The notes under the pieces are model-generated. The model ran no database searches, was not told where the DNA came from, and worked only from the letters and a program-made list of their open reading frames with translations. A program made the translations under genes and the position numbers. Positions 17,627-25,958 of a DNA stretch of 64,000 bases are shown here, in pieces; the first letter of the stretch is position 1, and each line of letters starts with the position of its first letter. The stretch comes from Flavisolibacter ginsenosidimutans. GTDB lineage: Bacteria; Bacteroidota; Bacteroidia; Chitinophagales; Chitinophagaceae. The DNA lies in NCBI RefSeq assembly GCF_007970805.1, contig NZ_CP042433.1, positions 4,526,001 to 4,590,000 of the forward strand. Reading direction: 5' to 3'.

Positions 17627-18283
17627 ATGAAGCAACTTCTGACAATATTGTTTGCAGTTTTCTTTTTACAGGCTGCAGCACAAATCCATCCAACGCTTCC
17701 GCGCAAGCATTTCGTGCTGAACCTATCAAATATTCGATGCCTTAAAACCACAGAGGAAGGAGAAGACGAAGTCTACCTTCTTTTGGTTTGGAGGCACAGT
17801 GACGGGTCAACGGGCTCTGTGCGTTTGCCTTCCGAGCATTGGGACATGAACGACGGAGACAAGCTTAAAAACGCACGAACGGAAAACAATGTCTTTTCCT
17901 TTGACCTCATGGGCTCGGAAAGGGTGGAGGTTCTTTGCCTTCTTATGGAGCAAGACGACGGTACGGTAGAACAATACGCAAACCTCGGGGCGGAAGTGTT
18001 GCGTATAGTTGAATCTGGCTATAGCTCTCTAAGCGGCTTTGATTCAGAGCAAATACAAAGCGTTTTGAAGCGCATTACAGGGACCTACAACCTGAAAAAC
18101 TCAGATGACTGGATCGGTGGCTTCGCCATGCGTTATGATCTTACCCGCACTGCTACTTGGCTGGTGCGTGCCAATCCCAATGGAGGCGGGGAAACGAGTG
18201 GGTGGGGAACTGATTTTTCGCAGTTCACTTTGAAAGGGGACGGTTCGAAATACGAAGTGAGAGTGAACGTGAAAACCCGTTGA
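17627..18283 (+). CDS. secreted protein of unknown function
   Basis: The 218-residue product has a clear signal peptide ending LQAAAQ. The mature part has an N-terminal beta-rich region (FVLNLSNIRCLKTTEEGEDE, a segment reading VYLLLVWRHSDGSTGSVRLP) and a C-terminal strand-rich stretch with WLVRANPNGGG. No family is recognised. It follows the TIR-like gene in the same repeat-bounded unit; the 70-base gap is compatible with co-transcription. An exported protein is an odd partner for a cytoplasmic TIR-like protein, so a functional link is unproven. Confidence 0.7.
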   Translation: MKQLLTILFAVFFLQAAAQIHPTLPRKHFVLNLSNIRCLKTTEEGEDEVYLLLVWRHSDGSTGSVRLPSEHWDMNDGDKLKNARTENNVFSFDLMGSERVEVLCLLMEQDDGTVEQYANLGAEVLRIVESGYSSLSGFDSEQIQSVLKRITGTYNLKNSDDWIGGFAMRYDLTRTATWLVRANPNGGGETSGWGTDFSQFTLKGDGSKYEVRVNVKTR

Positions 18284-18288
18284 TGCAG

Positions 18289-18375
18289 TCAAGAAATGAA
18301 ACACCTCCAACGAAGCCTGATACGGTTTCTTTCTTGTATGATGGTGACTGTGCCTTTGGCATTTTTGCGACCCAT
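18289..18375 (-). pseudogene. tyrosine integrase, second N-terminal remnant (unit ending at repeat D)
   Basis: Reading the minus strand from ATG at 18375 gives MGRKNAKGTVTIIQERNRIR followed by LRWRCFIS and a stop: 28 codons, too short for routine gene calling. The first 24 residues are nearly the same as the integrase remnant at 16050-16274; homology stops at LRWR. The upstream sequences also match: both have GACCCA at the start codon, a hairpin about 60 to 80 bases away and then the repeat box. It marks the right-hand end of the unit carrying the TIR-like gene. Confidence 0.8.
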
Positions 18376-18435
18376 TTTAGAGGTGAAAGGGTGGTTCTGG
18401 GGCAATCAATCTTGCAAATTCCTGGTCAACAAAAA

Positions 18436-18462
18436 GAAAAGCCCCCTTTAAAGGAGGCTTTC
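18436..18462. terminator. hairpin before repeat D
   Basis: GAAAAGCCCCCTTTAAAGG and the following GAGGCTTTC form a nearly perfect stem flanked by A- and T-rich ends. It has the same position and ends as the hairpin before repeat C, so it is probably part of the element end rather than a terminator evolved for the adjacent gene. Confidence 0.65.
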
Positions 18463-18463
18463 C

Positions 18464-18510
18464 AGGTTGGAGCAGCGCGGACAAAGGTCGAACCGGCTAT
18501 GAGAGGATTG
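18464..18510 (+). repeat. interspersed repeat copy D (shortened)
   Basis: Contains TTGGAGCAGCGCGGACAAAG followed by GTCGAACC, one base off the box of copies A and C. The right-hand inverted partner and the spacer seen in A, C and E are not recognisable, so the copy is truncated or diverged after about 18510. Sequence from there to 18701 has no gene. Confidence 0.75.
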
Positions 18511-18701
18511 AATTTATTGGCAAGAGTAGTTGATTGTGGTTTAAAAAATCTATATTAGAATAAGATTTAATGCCTTTCTGTGCAATCGTATACGCTGTAG
18601 AATGCACGATCCGTTCCTCGTTAACAAGGCAAATGGGATACCCTCGATAACCTAAAAACCCATCAGCGAAAACATTTTTTAATCTACTAACTGTATCGGT
18701 T

Positions 18702-19766
18702 ATGAGTAAGTACATGTTGGCAAAAAAGCAAAAGCCACTTGCCTTTCAACCTTCTTTCATAAGACGGTTGCTCGCTGTTCAATCTCGTTCACGAACGTTG
18801 CTTTTCATCGTTGCTCTGTTGTTTTGTATCGTCAATGCAAAAACGCAAGGAGCGTCTACCGATAGCACAAAAGCAACCTTGTTGTTTCAGACCATTCGCT
18901 TGGGGGATGCTGCCAAACTCGAAGTGCTGCTGAAAGCAAGCGCAAATCCCAATGCTGTAATGGATAGTTATTCCGCACTGATGGCCGCTGCGCTTAACGG
19001 TTCAGCTGAAGAAATAAAATTGTTACTTGACTACGGTGCCGATCTTAATTACCGCAACGTGGACAGTATTACGGCGTTATGGCTTGCGGTTCCCGACCAG
19101 GAAAAGACAGTCCTTCTTTTAGAGCGAGGCGCCAAGCCAGGTGTGCGTTCCCGCGAAGGCAATACGGTGTTAGTGAAGCTGGCTGGCATTCCTGGCAGCG
19201 CTGGGCTAATGCAACAGCTTATTGAGAAAGGATGCAGCCCGCGAAGCAGTGGCTTCAATAATGATATTATGTACAACGCCGCCATGTCTGGTGATACGGC
19301 CATTGTTGATCTGTTGATCCGCTACGGTGTGAGTGTAAGCGACACATCCTTCCTTGGTGATTACCCGGTAAATGCCGCCGTCAATTATCGTTGCTTTTCC
19401 ACGCTGCAGATGTTGGTAGAACACGGCGCTGATGTAAACGTGAGTCCGAAAAACGCTGTATTGCCGCTGCTCATTGGCATTACACCTCTTATGTGGGCAG
19501 CTATCAGCAACGACAAACCTTCTTTTTTCTATTTACTTGATCACGGTGCTAATCCCAACGCAAGATCGCCCCGCGGCTATACGCCGTTGATGTTCCTTGC
19601 AATGGCGAACGTTGACGATCCAGAGATGACCCTTGCCTTAATAAAGCACGGTGCCGATCCAGGGATGCAAGCCCCAGACGTTACGGATGCTTTGTTCTAC
19701 GCAAGCCAAAAGGGCAACACCAAATCCGTGGAGATCCTTTCCAATTACAAGCAACAGAAACACTAA
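18702..19766 (+). CDS. ankyrin-repeat protein, exported
   Basis: The 354-residue protein has a basic N-terminus and a hydrophobic segment at about 32-48 ending in a signal-peptide-like site. Ankyrin units follow from about residue 60 to the end, for example SALMAAALNGSAEEIKLLLD, YGADLN, ITPLMWAAISND, LLDHGANPNARSPRGYTPLM and LIKHGADPGMQ, about eight in all. Ankyrin arrays bind proteins. The next gene starts 12 bases downstream and encodes an exported CxxCH protein, so the two probably act together in the periplasm. Similar ankyrin-plus-cyclase-like combinations occur in other Bacteroidota and Acidobacteriota, but I know of no defined function. Confidence 0.85.
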   Translation: MSKYMLAKKQKPLAFQPSFIRRLLAVQSRSRTLLFIVALLFCIVNAKTQGASTDSTKATLLFQTIRLGDAAKLEVLLKASANPNAVMDSYSALMAAALNGSAEEIKLLLDYGADLNYRNVDSITALWLAVPDQEKTVLLLERGAKPGVRSREGNTVLVKLAGIPGSAGLMQQLIEKGCSPRSSGFNNDIMYNAAMSGDTAIVDLLIRYGVSVSDTSFLGDYPVNAAVNYRCFSTLQMLVEHGADVNVSPKNAVLPLLIGITPLMWAAISNDKPSFFYLLDHGANPNARSPRGYTPLMFLAMANVDDPEMTLALIKHGADPGMQAPDVTDALFYASQKGNTKSVEILSNYKQQKH

Positions 19767-19777
19767 AACCATCATCC

Positions 19778-20803
19778 ATGAACCGGAAAATAATTTATGC
19801 CTTGCTTCTTCTTTGTGTGAGTGGTGTAGGAATGACTGCTTTAGTAAGTTGGAACACGAAAGATCCCAGGCCAAGTGCAGAAGCGATCCGAACGGCCGTT
19901 ACCAAAAGTTTTTCGCTGCTGCAAACTAGCGGCGTCAAATTTATTATGCAGGGCAGGTGCGCCTCTTGCCATCACAATACACTGACTTCGATGATTGCCG
20001 AAAAAATGAGAGCCAAAGGCTTGGGTGAAGTGGATACAACTGCCCGAATGCGAACAATGGCCATGAGCAATGGGCTTCACTTCATTGGCAATCCAAACCT
20101 TAATAACCAATTTATTCAGGCAAAGTTCATAACCCCTTATATTTTGCTTGGCCTTGCCGCAGAGAAGTACCCCGCTGATTTTAATACCGACGTCTCTGTA
20201 GCCTACCTCATGAGCCAGCAGTTGACGGATGGAAGTTTCAAAGCCGAGTACATGCGTCCACCCTTGGAATGTGGCGACGTTCATCTGACAGCCTTCGCCA
20301 TTCGCGCCATTCAGCTCTATGCGTCGCCAGCACAAGCGGCGCAAACAAAAAAGATGGTACAACTCACGAGAATTTGGCTCGAGAAACAGACGCCGGCCAT
20401 GCAGCAGGAACTCGCTATGCAACTTTTGGGGCTTGCATGGAGCGGCAGCGATGCAGCTGCCAAGAAAAAGGTAGCTGACAGACTCTATGCTATGCAAAAT
20501 AGCGACGGTGGATGGTCGCAACTACCGACCTTGAAAAGCGATGCTTATGCAACCGGGCAGGCGCTTTATGCATTAGCGGAGTCAAGCCAAATCCTTGAAC
20601 ACGATGCCGACTATCAGCGCGGTATAGCGTATCTGCTGAAAACACAAGAGTCTTCCGGTGCTTGGATAGTCATGACTCGGTCAAACCCGATTCAGCCATA
20701 TCTCAATGCTGATTTTCCGCCCTATGATGAAAACCAATTTATCTCGGCTGCCGCCTCCAACTGGGCGACACTTGCATTAATGGATGCCTTACCAGCTAAA
20801 TAG
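19778..20803 (+). CDS. exported CxxCH protein with squalene cyclase-like QW repeats
   Basis: The 341-residue product has a signal peptide or anchor at 1-25. A single heme-type motif C61-ASC-H65 follows. The rest resembles the alpha-toroid of prenyltransferase and squalene cyclase proteins, with QW-like motifs QNSDGGW (about residue 242) and QESSGAW (about 290). The catalytic DXDD of true squalene-hopene cyclases is not visible, so cyclase activity is doubtful. The gene follows the ankyrin gene by 12 bases. The TAG stop sits three bases before repeat E's palindrome, so the unit ends tightly against the repeat. Confidence 0.78.
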   Translation: MNRKIIYALLLLCVSGVGMTALVSWNTKDPRPSAEAIRTAVTKSFSLLQTSGVKFIMQGRCASCHHNTLTSMIAEKMRAKGLGEVDTTARMRTMAMSNGLHFIGNPNLNNQFIQAKFITPYILLGLAAEKYPADFNTDVSVAYLMSQQLTDGSFKAEYMRPPLECGDVHLTAFAIRAIQLYASPAQAAQTKKMVQLTRIWLEKQTPAMQQELAMQLLGLAWSGSDAAAKKKVADRLYAMQNSDGGWSQLPTLKSDAYATGQALYALAESSQILEHDADYQRGIAYLLKTQESSGAWIVMTRSNPIQPYLNADFPPYDENQFISAAASNWATLALMDALPAK

Positions 20804-20805
20804 GT

Positions 20806-20990
20806 GTTATCGCTGGAAATAACAAACAACATGTTATTTCCAGCGATAACGGGAGTGGAGCAGAGCGGACGAAGGTCGAGCCAGTTATTAGAAGATTTGA
20901 TGATATTAGCGATATTAACCGGTCGATTTAAGGCTATGTAATGAGTTTAAATTCTTGAACGAGGTGGTTCGACCTCTCTGCGTTTGTTTT
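20806..20990 (+). repeat. interspersed repeat copy E
   Basis: A perfect 19-bp inverted repeat starts GTTATCGCTGGAAATAACA (20806-20824, partner 20832-20850). TGGAGCAGAGCGGACGAAGG begins at 20856, and the inverted partner GGTGGTTCGACCTC lies near 20962. The spacer differs from copies A and C, though its length is similar. From 20991 to the next gene at 21165 I see no gene. Confidence 0.88.
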
Positions 20991-21164
20991 TGAGTTTCTT
21001 TTGGTGTTGTTTCTTGCAAACGCCAACAACGCCCTCCTAAATTCGCAAGCGGCAAACGCAGTTGCTTTTTGCAAATTTTGCAACCAAGCTTTTCATCTGC
21101 GCACAATTCAATTTTACGGTTCCTGTAGGTCAGGGTAGTTTGCAGCGTAACGCAACTAAACGCC

Positions 21165-21668
21165 ATGAAAAAGAGTAGCCCGTCGCGCATTTCAACCTTT
21201 TTGGCCGTACTTCTTGTTTGCATTTGCCTTGTGGTTTTTGTGGGCTGCAAGAAAAGTGCCCTACCGCCGGTTACGGAATATTTGCGCCTCGCCGTTGACG
21301 GTGTAGTGGTAAACGCCACCCAAGGCTTACACGCCCGTTCATCCGTTTACCTCACTATTGGCGGTACATGGGCCGGAGGGTCAACTTCCATTGAGATACA
21401 CAATTTTCAAAACGCCACCGGGGAGTGGACAGTCAACCCAAATTATACCACAAGCCCCCGCATGGAGTTGTTTGAAAATGGAACCGGCTATTACGCTGGT
21501 GATGGAGGAACTTTTGGGCCACAACTCGGCAACGGAAAAGTAACCATCAGCTACATTGACGACAACTACATTAAAGGCACGTTTGAATTTGTGACGGCCC
21601 CTGAGGGCGCAACCCTTATCAAAAAAACAGTGACGGGTGGAGAGTTTTCTATCAAGCGAAGCCGGTAA
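21165..21668 (+). CDS. lipoprotein of unknown function
   Basis: The 167-residue protein has an SPII signal with lipobox VGC (Cys28) followed by KKS. The mature part is a small beta-rich domain with GTFEFVTA and GGEFSIKRSR near the C-terminus, like DUF6252-type Bacteroidota lipoproteins; that assignment is tentative. It lies between repeat E and an acyltransferase-like gene on the same strand. Confidence 0.75.
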   Translation: MKKSSPSRISTFLAVLLVCICLVVFVGCKKSALPPVTEYLRLAVDGVVVNATQGLHARSSVYLTIGGTWAGGSTSIEIHNFQNATGEWTVNPNYTTSPRMELFENGTGYYAGDGGTFGPQLGNGKVTISYIDDNYIKGTFEFVTAPEGATLIKKTVTGGEFSIKRSR

Positions 21669-21775
21669 GACAACCCGCAAAAGGTAGACAAAGCCTTCCA
21701 ACTTTCCTCGCTTCTTAAAGTTGCATACTCTCCTGCCTTTCCCAGAAAACTATACCAACCTATCGCTAATCTTCT

Positions 21776-22528
21776 ATGTCCGTTAACAAGCCATCATATC
21801 TGCTTTTCTTACTAACTGTGTGTGGGTTTTTTTCCGCTCTCTGTGCAGGGCTGCATTGTGCTGTAATAAAGGCCGGCTTGTTAGCCGATCCCGTCTATCT
21901 TGCAAAACGGCCCACCAAAAGATTCAGTAGGCTGCGTTTGGTATGGCACGCAAGACTCGTTCGTCGAATCGTGTCCCTTTTGGTTCGTACGCCCTTAAGA
22001 AAAGGTGTTCTTCGGTTGGTAAACTTCAATGTGCCTTTACCCGGTCACCTGGGTTGCATCCTTGTAACCTGCCATTCGCCGTGGAAGCGGTTACTGGTCC
22101 AATGGTGTCTGGACAAAAACTTTGCTTTATTCATTGGGGGTGGAAAATGGAACGACGAGCGGGAGCGTATTCAGCGGCAGGGCAGGAGCGTAGTGGAATT
22201 GCGCGAACTTATTAAGTATTTACAAGAGGGCGGCCGGGTTGTGATTAAAGCCGAAGTTTTCAATACATTAAACGACTGCCGGGTGAGCTTTCTAGGGAAA
22301 CGCTGCAATGCCTCTCGTTTCGCAGAACGATTGGCAATCCTGGCACACGTTCCAATTCAAACTCTAGTTGTCAAACTATCTAATAACGCAATTGAGTTGA
22401 GCGCCGGCCCTCAATTCTTCACTGAGGGTTTGAACGCAAAATCCACTATGATCACTACGCAGGTTCTTTCCTTTTTTGAAAAAGAAATTGAGCGCAATCC
22501 AGCCATCTTGTCAAACTACGTAAGGTAA
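21776..22528 (+). CDS. LpxL-like lipid acyltransferase family protein (distant)
   Basis: The 250-residue product begins with a hydrophobic segment at about 8-30 that could anchor it in the inner membrane. The region around CHSPWKRLLVQWCLDKNFAL resembles the HxxxxD/E-centred part of LpxL/LpxM-type acyltransferases, but the acidic residue expected four to five positions after the His is replaced by basic residues. The later motif GGRVVIKAEVF occupies the position of the substrate-binding loop. Catalytic competence is therefore uncertain. It is the last gene of the unit that ends at repeat F. Confidence 0.5.
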   Translation: MSVNKPSYLLFLLTVCGFFSALCAGLHCAVIKAGLLADPVYLAKRPTKRFSRLRLVWHARLVRRIVSLLVRTPLRKGVLRLVNFNVPLPGHLGCILVTCHSPWKRLLVQWCLDKNFALFIGGGKWNDERERIQRQGRSVVELRELIKYLQEGGRVVIKAEVFNTLNDCRVSFLGKRCNASRFAERLAILAHVPIQTLVVKLSNNAIELSAGPQFFTEGLNAKSTMITTQVLSFFEKEIERNPAILSNYVR

Positions 22529-22612
22529 CCGCATAACAGATTTAAAGCGCCTGAACCATCCTTTGCATACGTTGGACGCGCTACCCAAAAGAGTAAACTT
22601 AAAGAATAATAA

Positions 22613-22646
22613 AACACGAGTAGCTGCCAGGAAGACTACTCGTGTT
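22613..22646 (-). terminator. hairpin, best read as minus-strand terminator
   Basis: AACACGAGTAG (22613-22623) pairs with CTACTCGTGTT (22636-22646). On the minus strand the stem is followed by TTTTATTATTC. It lies just before the palindrome of copy F. Confidence 0.55.
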
Positions 22647-22655
22647 GAAGAAGTT

Positions 22656-22745
22656 GTTACGCCGGAAATAACTCGCCTTGTTATTTCCGGCGATAATACT
22701 TGGTGGGAGCAAGCGGGAAGAATTCGAACCTAAAAGTTGAGGATT
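22656..22745 (+). repeat. interspersed repeat copy F
   Basis: The hairpin arms are GTTACGCCGGAAATAAC and GTTATTTCCGGCGATAA, with one deletion, at 22656-22698. The box TGGTGGGAGCAAGCGGGAAG starts at 22702 and continues AATTCGAACC, the B/F subtype. It is the last copy seen in the window. The 300 bases that follow to 23060 hold no recognisable gene. Confidence 0.8.
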
Positions 22746-23060
22746 TGCAAGCCATAATAGATTGCTCTCTTAAAGGCCGGTGACATAAGAGGAGCCGGCA
22801 ATCTTTGGTACAAATGGAGCAGGTGAAATGTTCGTATCAGTATGTTTATTCTGCAGCCTACTGCATAATAATGAGTTTACCAAAGGATAAGTCCCTTTTT
22901 ACATTGGGTTCGTAGTTCGCTGCCCGCTTCTTTGAAAGGGTTTTTTCTTTGCTGTATTGTGTACAAAATAATACGGCAAAGCAAGGCCTTAACATCACGG
23001 CGCCTAGAATAAGATTACATTACATCAAGCCGGTTATTCTACTGGCGATAAATCGAAAAA

Positions 23061-23468
23061 ATGTCAAACATTACGCAAGTTGTCAACACTGAAAAGAACA
23101 TGACAACACTAAAGAAAGGAATTGTTGCTTCAGGATTGGACCAGGTTTTAAGCGGCACCGGGCCGTTCACTGTTTTCGCGCCTTCCGACATGGCCTTTGG
23201 CAAATTGGAAAGCGGAACAATTGAAAGCCTGTTAAAGCCAGAAAACAAGCTTAAACTAACGTCCTTGTTAAACCATCACGTGGTGGCGGGCAAAATTAAT
23301 TTTAAAGACCTCAAAGACGGCGACGAGCTGAAAAGCTTAGATGGAAAAAAGCTCTCGGTGAAAGTGAAAGATGCCAAAGTGAGCATTGATGGTGCAACGG
23401 TTCAAAACCGTGACGTGGCTTCGTCTAACGGTGTGATACATTTACTGGATACGGTCTTAAGCAATTAA
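23061..23468 (+). CDS. fasciclin (FAS1) domain protein, cytoplasmic form
   Basis: The 135 residues are a single FAS1 domain with both signatures: GPFTVFAPSDMAFGKL near 37-52 and SNGVIHLLDTVL at the C-terminus. No signal peptide is present, unlike most FAS1 adhesion proteins, but short signal-less copies are common in Bacteroidota. FAS1 domains mediate adhesion or protein interaction. The gene stands alone and has its own terminator 20 bases after the stop. Confidence 0.9.
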   Translation: MSNITQVVNTEKNMTTLKKGIVASGLDQVLSGTGPFTVFAPSDMAFGKLESGTIESLLKPENKLKLTSLLNHHVVAGKINFKDLKDGDELKSLDGKKLSVKVKDAKVSIDGATVQNRDVASSNGVIHLLDTVLSN

Positions 23469-23487
23469 TCATCTTTCGATTTAACGA

Positions 23488-23520
23488 CCAACTACGAACC
23501 CTTGTAGTTGGTTTTTTTTA
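23488..23520 (+). terminator. rho-independent terminator of the FAS1 gene
   Basis: CCAACTAC (23488-23495) pairs with GTAGTTGG (23504-23511), followed by a run of eight T. Confidence 0.9.
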
Positions 23521-23675
23521 TTGTCCGACAGACGAGTAAGTGTCTAAATGAAAGCGGTTCCTTTTACAACCCTTTTCTGGTAAACAAAACAAAAGGTACA
23601 GGGTTTCAACACTTGTATAAAAGGTCATTGAACCAGCTTCTTTTCATCATCCGAACACAATTTTAAATTGCTGTT

Positions 23676-24233
23676 ATGCAAACCCAAGTAGAGCAGTTTC
23701 TGAAAGATGAAAGCGATCACATTGCAAAGCTGCACCTGATTGTTCAACGGACAATCGAGGAAGAAAAACTGGTAATTGAAAACTTGCTGCACCCGCCAAA
23801 GGAAATTATCAGTCCGGGTGAAAAAATCTCTGATAAAGTGGCCTTATTCGGTGGTAGCTGGAAGTTTATTATACTCTTTGGAATTATCCTGGTCGCCTGG
23901 ATACTCTTCAACGTGTTCGCGCCCAAACGCAGTATTTTCGATGCCTATCCTTTTATTCTTATGAACCTGGTTCTTTCAACCATCGCCGCACTTCAAGCTC
24001 CGGTTATTCTAATGAGCCAAAACCGCCAGGAAGAAAAAGACAGGATAAGAAGCGAGAACGACTACCTCATTAACCTGAAAGCTGAAATGCAAATTCGCAG
24101 CCTTCACCAAAAAATGGACGTGCTAATTGAAGACCAAATTAAAACACTTTACGAAACGCAAGCCCGGCAGTTTGAAATGCTGGAAGAAATCAATCGCAAA
24201 CTCGATAAGCTGCAAGGAAAAGAAAACAATTAA
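23676..24233 (+). CDS. DUF1003 family membrane protein
   Basis: This 185-residue protein carries the DUF1003 core: DKVALFGGSWKFI, two transmembrane helices at about 65-83 and 93-113, and the loop VILMSQNRQEEKDR, followed by a C-terminal coiled coil (LHQKMDVLIEDQ, LEEINRKLDKL). It would sit in the inner membrane with both ends in the cytoplasm. The family has no established function. It is monocistronic as far as can be seen. Confidence 0.9.
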   Translation: MQTQVEQFLKDESDHIAKLHLIVQRTIEEEKLVIENLLHPPKEIISPGEKISDKVALFGGSWKFIILFGIILVAWILFNVFAPKRSIFDAYPFILMNLVLSTIAALQAPVILMSQNRQEEKDRIRSENDYLINLKAEMQIRSLHQKMDVLIEDQIKTLYETQARQFEMLEEINRKLDKLQGKENN

Positions 24234-24562
24234 TCGCAGTGCGGTCCGCTGTTTATTTTCATCGCGTACTATCAACTTAATCGTTCGCGCCGGGATTGCT
24301 TTTATTCAACCAAAGCGGCAGAACAAACCATTGCTTTTTGGTCATAGACAATTAGTAGAGTAAAAGATGAAAACGAAATCGTAATTAAATTCATGGTGAA
24401 GCCTTTAAAATGACTAACGCTCCGTCACCACAGGACTGAAATGTTGCAACTCTAGAGTAATTTATCTATTCATTTTTACCGTTAGCCGGATGCAAACGAC
24501 GGATAACGTTCCGGTCAAGAAGATTGCAAAACAAAAGCCCATCATCCAATAAGAAGCACCAA
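24234..24562. other. intergenic stretch without a recognisable gene
   Basis: No coding sequence, RNA gene or repeat stands out. A 15-base stretch at 24439-24453 matches 14 of 15 positions of the start of the 70-bp motif found upstream of three stress genes (36402, 38817, 40039), but the rest of that motif is absent. Confidence 0.4.
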
Positions 24563-24814
24563 TCAATTGTAGGACAGGACTTTCATCTTTATGTCCGATT
24601 CAATGCTTTCATTTGATTGCGATAGGATAGAAGAAGCCTTATTGATTTTATCGATGATGTTATCGCTTTGATTTTTTGAAAAGGTGACCGTCAAACAGAT
24701 ATTGGTTTGAGGCACACCTTCGTTTTCGGTGACAGCCTTTTCGAATACATAACCGACTTGATAAATATCTCCATCTCGGCTAAAACAAAAAGTTTTATAA
24801 AGATCTAACAACAT
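24563..24814 (-). CDS. possible small protein of unknown function
   Basis: The 83-residue frame has a balanced composition with alternating charged and hydrophobic residues (TFSKNQSDNIIDKINKASSI) and no membrane segment. It is isolated in a long gene-poor stretch and matches no family I know. It may be a real small gene, but the only evidence is an open frame with plausible composition. Confidence 0.35.
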   Translation of the reverse strand: MLLDLYKTFCFSRDGDIYQVGYVFEKAVTENEGVPQTNICLTVTFSKNQSDNIIDKINKASSILSQSNESIESDIKMKVLSYN

Positions 24815-24969
24815 GAAAGTTCATTTGGTACAAGGTAGCCAAGTTAAGAGCAAATACATCATCCACATCTATCAATTGGGTAAGATCAACACCAAAGATG
24901 GCTTTCGCGCTTTACTTGTGTCGGAATATTGACATAGAGGTTGTCCTGTACGCATTGTATACAGCGCAA

Positions 24970-24998
24970 AAATACCCCCACCGAAAGCGAGGGGTGCA
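24970..24998 (-). terminator. terminator of the SnoaL-like gene
   Basis: On the minus strand ACCCCTCGCTTTCGGTGGGG folds into a short GC stem followed by TATTTTT. It lies just after the stop of the gene at 25009-25545. Confidence 0.7.
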
Positions 24999-25008
24999 TC
25001 GTCATCTT

Positions 25009-25545
25009 TTACTGTTTTTTGTCGTCGGGATCCTTGGCCAGCATCTGGTGAAACTCGAAGACCTTTCCTTCTTTGTTAAAGAACCAGATTTCGTTCAGGT
25101 GGTTTTTGCTCACCGTTCCGTCTTTGTTTGTGTCGGTTTCCATGCCCCAGATGGCTACGGCCTCACTTTCGGGGTGATCGGGTGTTTTCAGAGTTGTGCA
25201 GGCAGAAACGCTGCTGGAGACGCCGGCAAAGCTGTTCCTTCCATCCTTTGCCATTTTTAAAAAACTGTCCCTCCCTTTGATCATCGTACCGTCGGGGAAA
25301 GTTGCCACGATGTCCTCTGCAAAAAGGGAAGCTGAATTGTCCAAAGTATTGTTGTCAAAGTCTTTCCAGGCCCGAAGCACCTTTTGTGCGTAGGCCATGT
25401 TACCGATACTCAAATTGTTGTTTTCAATTTTGTAGGGTTGTTCTGCATTGGTGCTTTTTACTTGCCGTACATTTTTGTGTTGGGCGTTGGCGTTAAAGGA
25501 AAAGACGATAAAGGCAAAGGCAGGAAGGAGAAGAATGCGTTTCAT
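25009..25545 (-). CDS. secreted SnoaL/NTF2-like protein
   Basis: The 178-residue protein has a signal peptide ending FNANAQ. Residues about 50-170 look like one NTF2-like cone: VLRAWKDFDNNTLDNSASLF, DIVATFPDGTMIKGRDSFL, then a C-terminal LNEIWFFNKEGKVFEFHQML. SnoaL-like folds bind small ligands or act as isomerases and hydrolases; no catalytic set can be assigned here. It is a single gene with its own terminator. Confidence 0.8.
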   Translation of the reverse strand: MKRILLLPAFAFIVFSFNANAQHKNVRQVKSTNAEQPYKIENNNLSIGNMAYAQKVLRAWKDFDNNTLDNSASLFAEDIVATFPDGTMIKGRDSFLKMAKDGRNSFAGVSSSVSACTTLKTPDHPESEAVAIWGMETDTNKDGTVSKNHLNEIWFFNKEGKVFEFHQMLAKDPDDKKQ

Positions 25546-25958
25546 TTGTCTTGTTTAATTCGGTGAAAGAATGCGTCGTCAACGGGAGGGAGTAAGTTGG
25601 CTGGTTTGCGGCGGGAGGAGTAAGGTAGCGAAGTTTACAGGACTTTGCGGATAAACTTCTGTAGTGTATGTTAGCATCTCAAGGCATGTACTGCTCTTGT
25701 TCCGTTTCTGCGAAAGACAGTTTGGGAAAGAAAGGATAAAGCAATTGTTCGGTCACTTCATGTACATTTTTGTCAATCCGTAAATTTAGTTGCGACAATC
25801 TGCACAGATCAATCAGTCGTTTTCAACGAAGGCGGTTACACAAATTGCCGCAATTAGTGAACACAGCGAGTATTCTTCTGTGAATTGTTTGCGTCTCGCA
25901 ATCCTTACTTTTCAAGCTTTGAGTCATTTAAGTCTATATTTAGAGAAACGCAAGCGTT
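25546..25958. other. intergenic stretch between divergent genes
   Basis: Contains the promoter regions of the SnoaL-like gene (minus) and the small gene at 25959 (plus). No other gene, repeat or RNA is visible. Confidence 0.5.

Noticed and set aside
8530..22745. Integron attC array with gene cassettes
   Set aside because: The repeats lack the R'/R'' core pattern (RYYYAAC/GTTRRRY), no integron integrase is present, and the integrase starts found are of the phage arm-binding type.
24439..24453. Fourth copy of the 70-bp stress motif
   Set aside because: Only the first 15 bases match (14 of 15); the remaining 55 bases do not.
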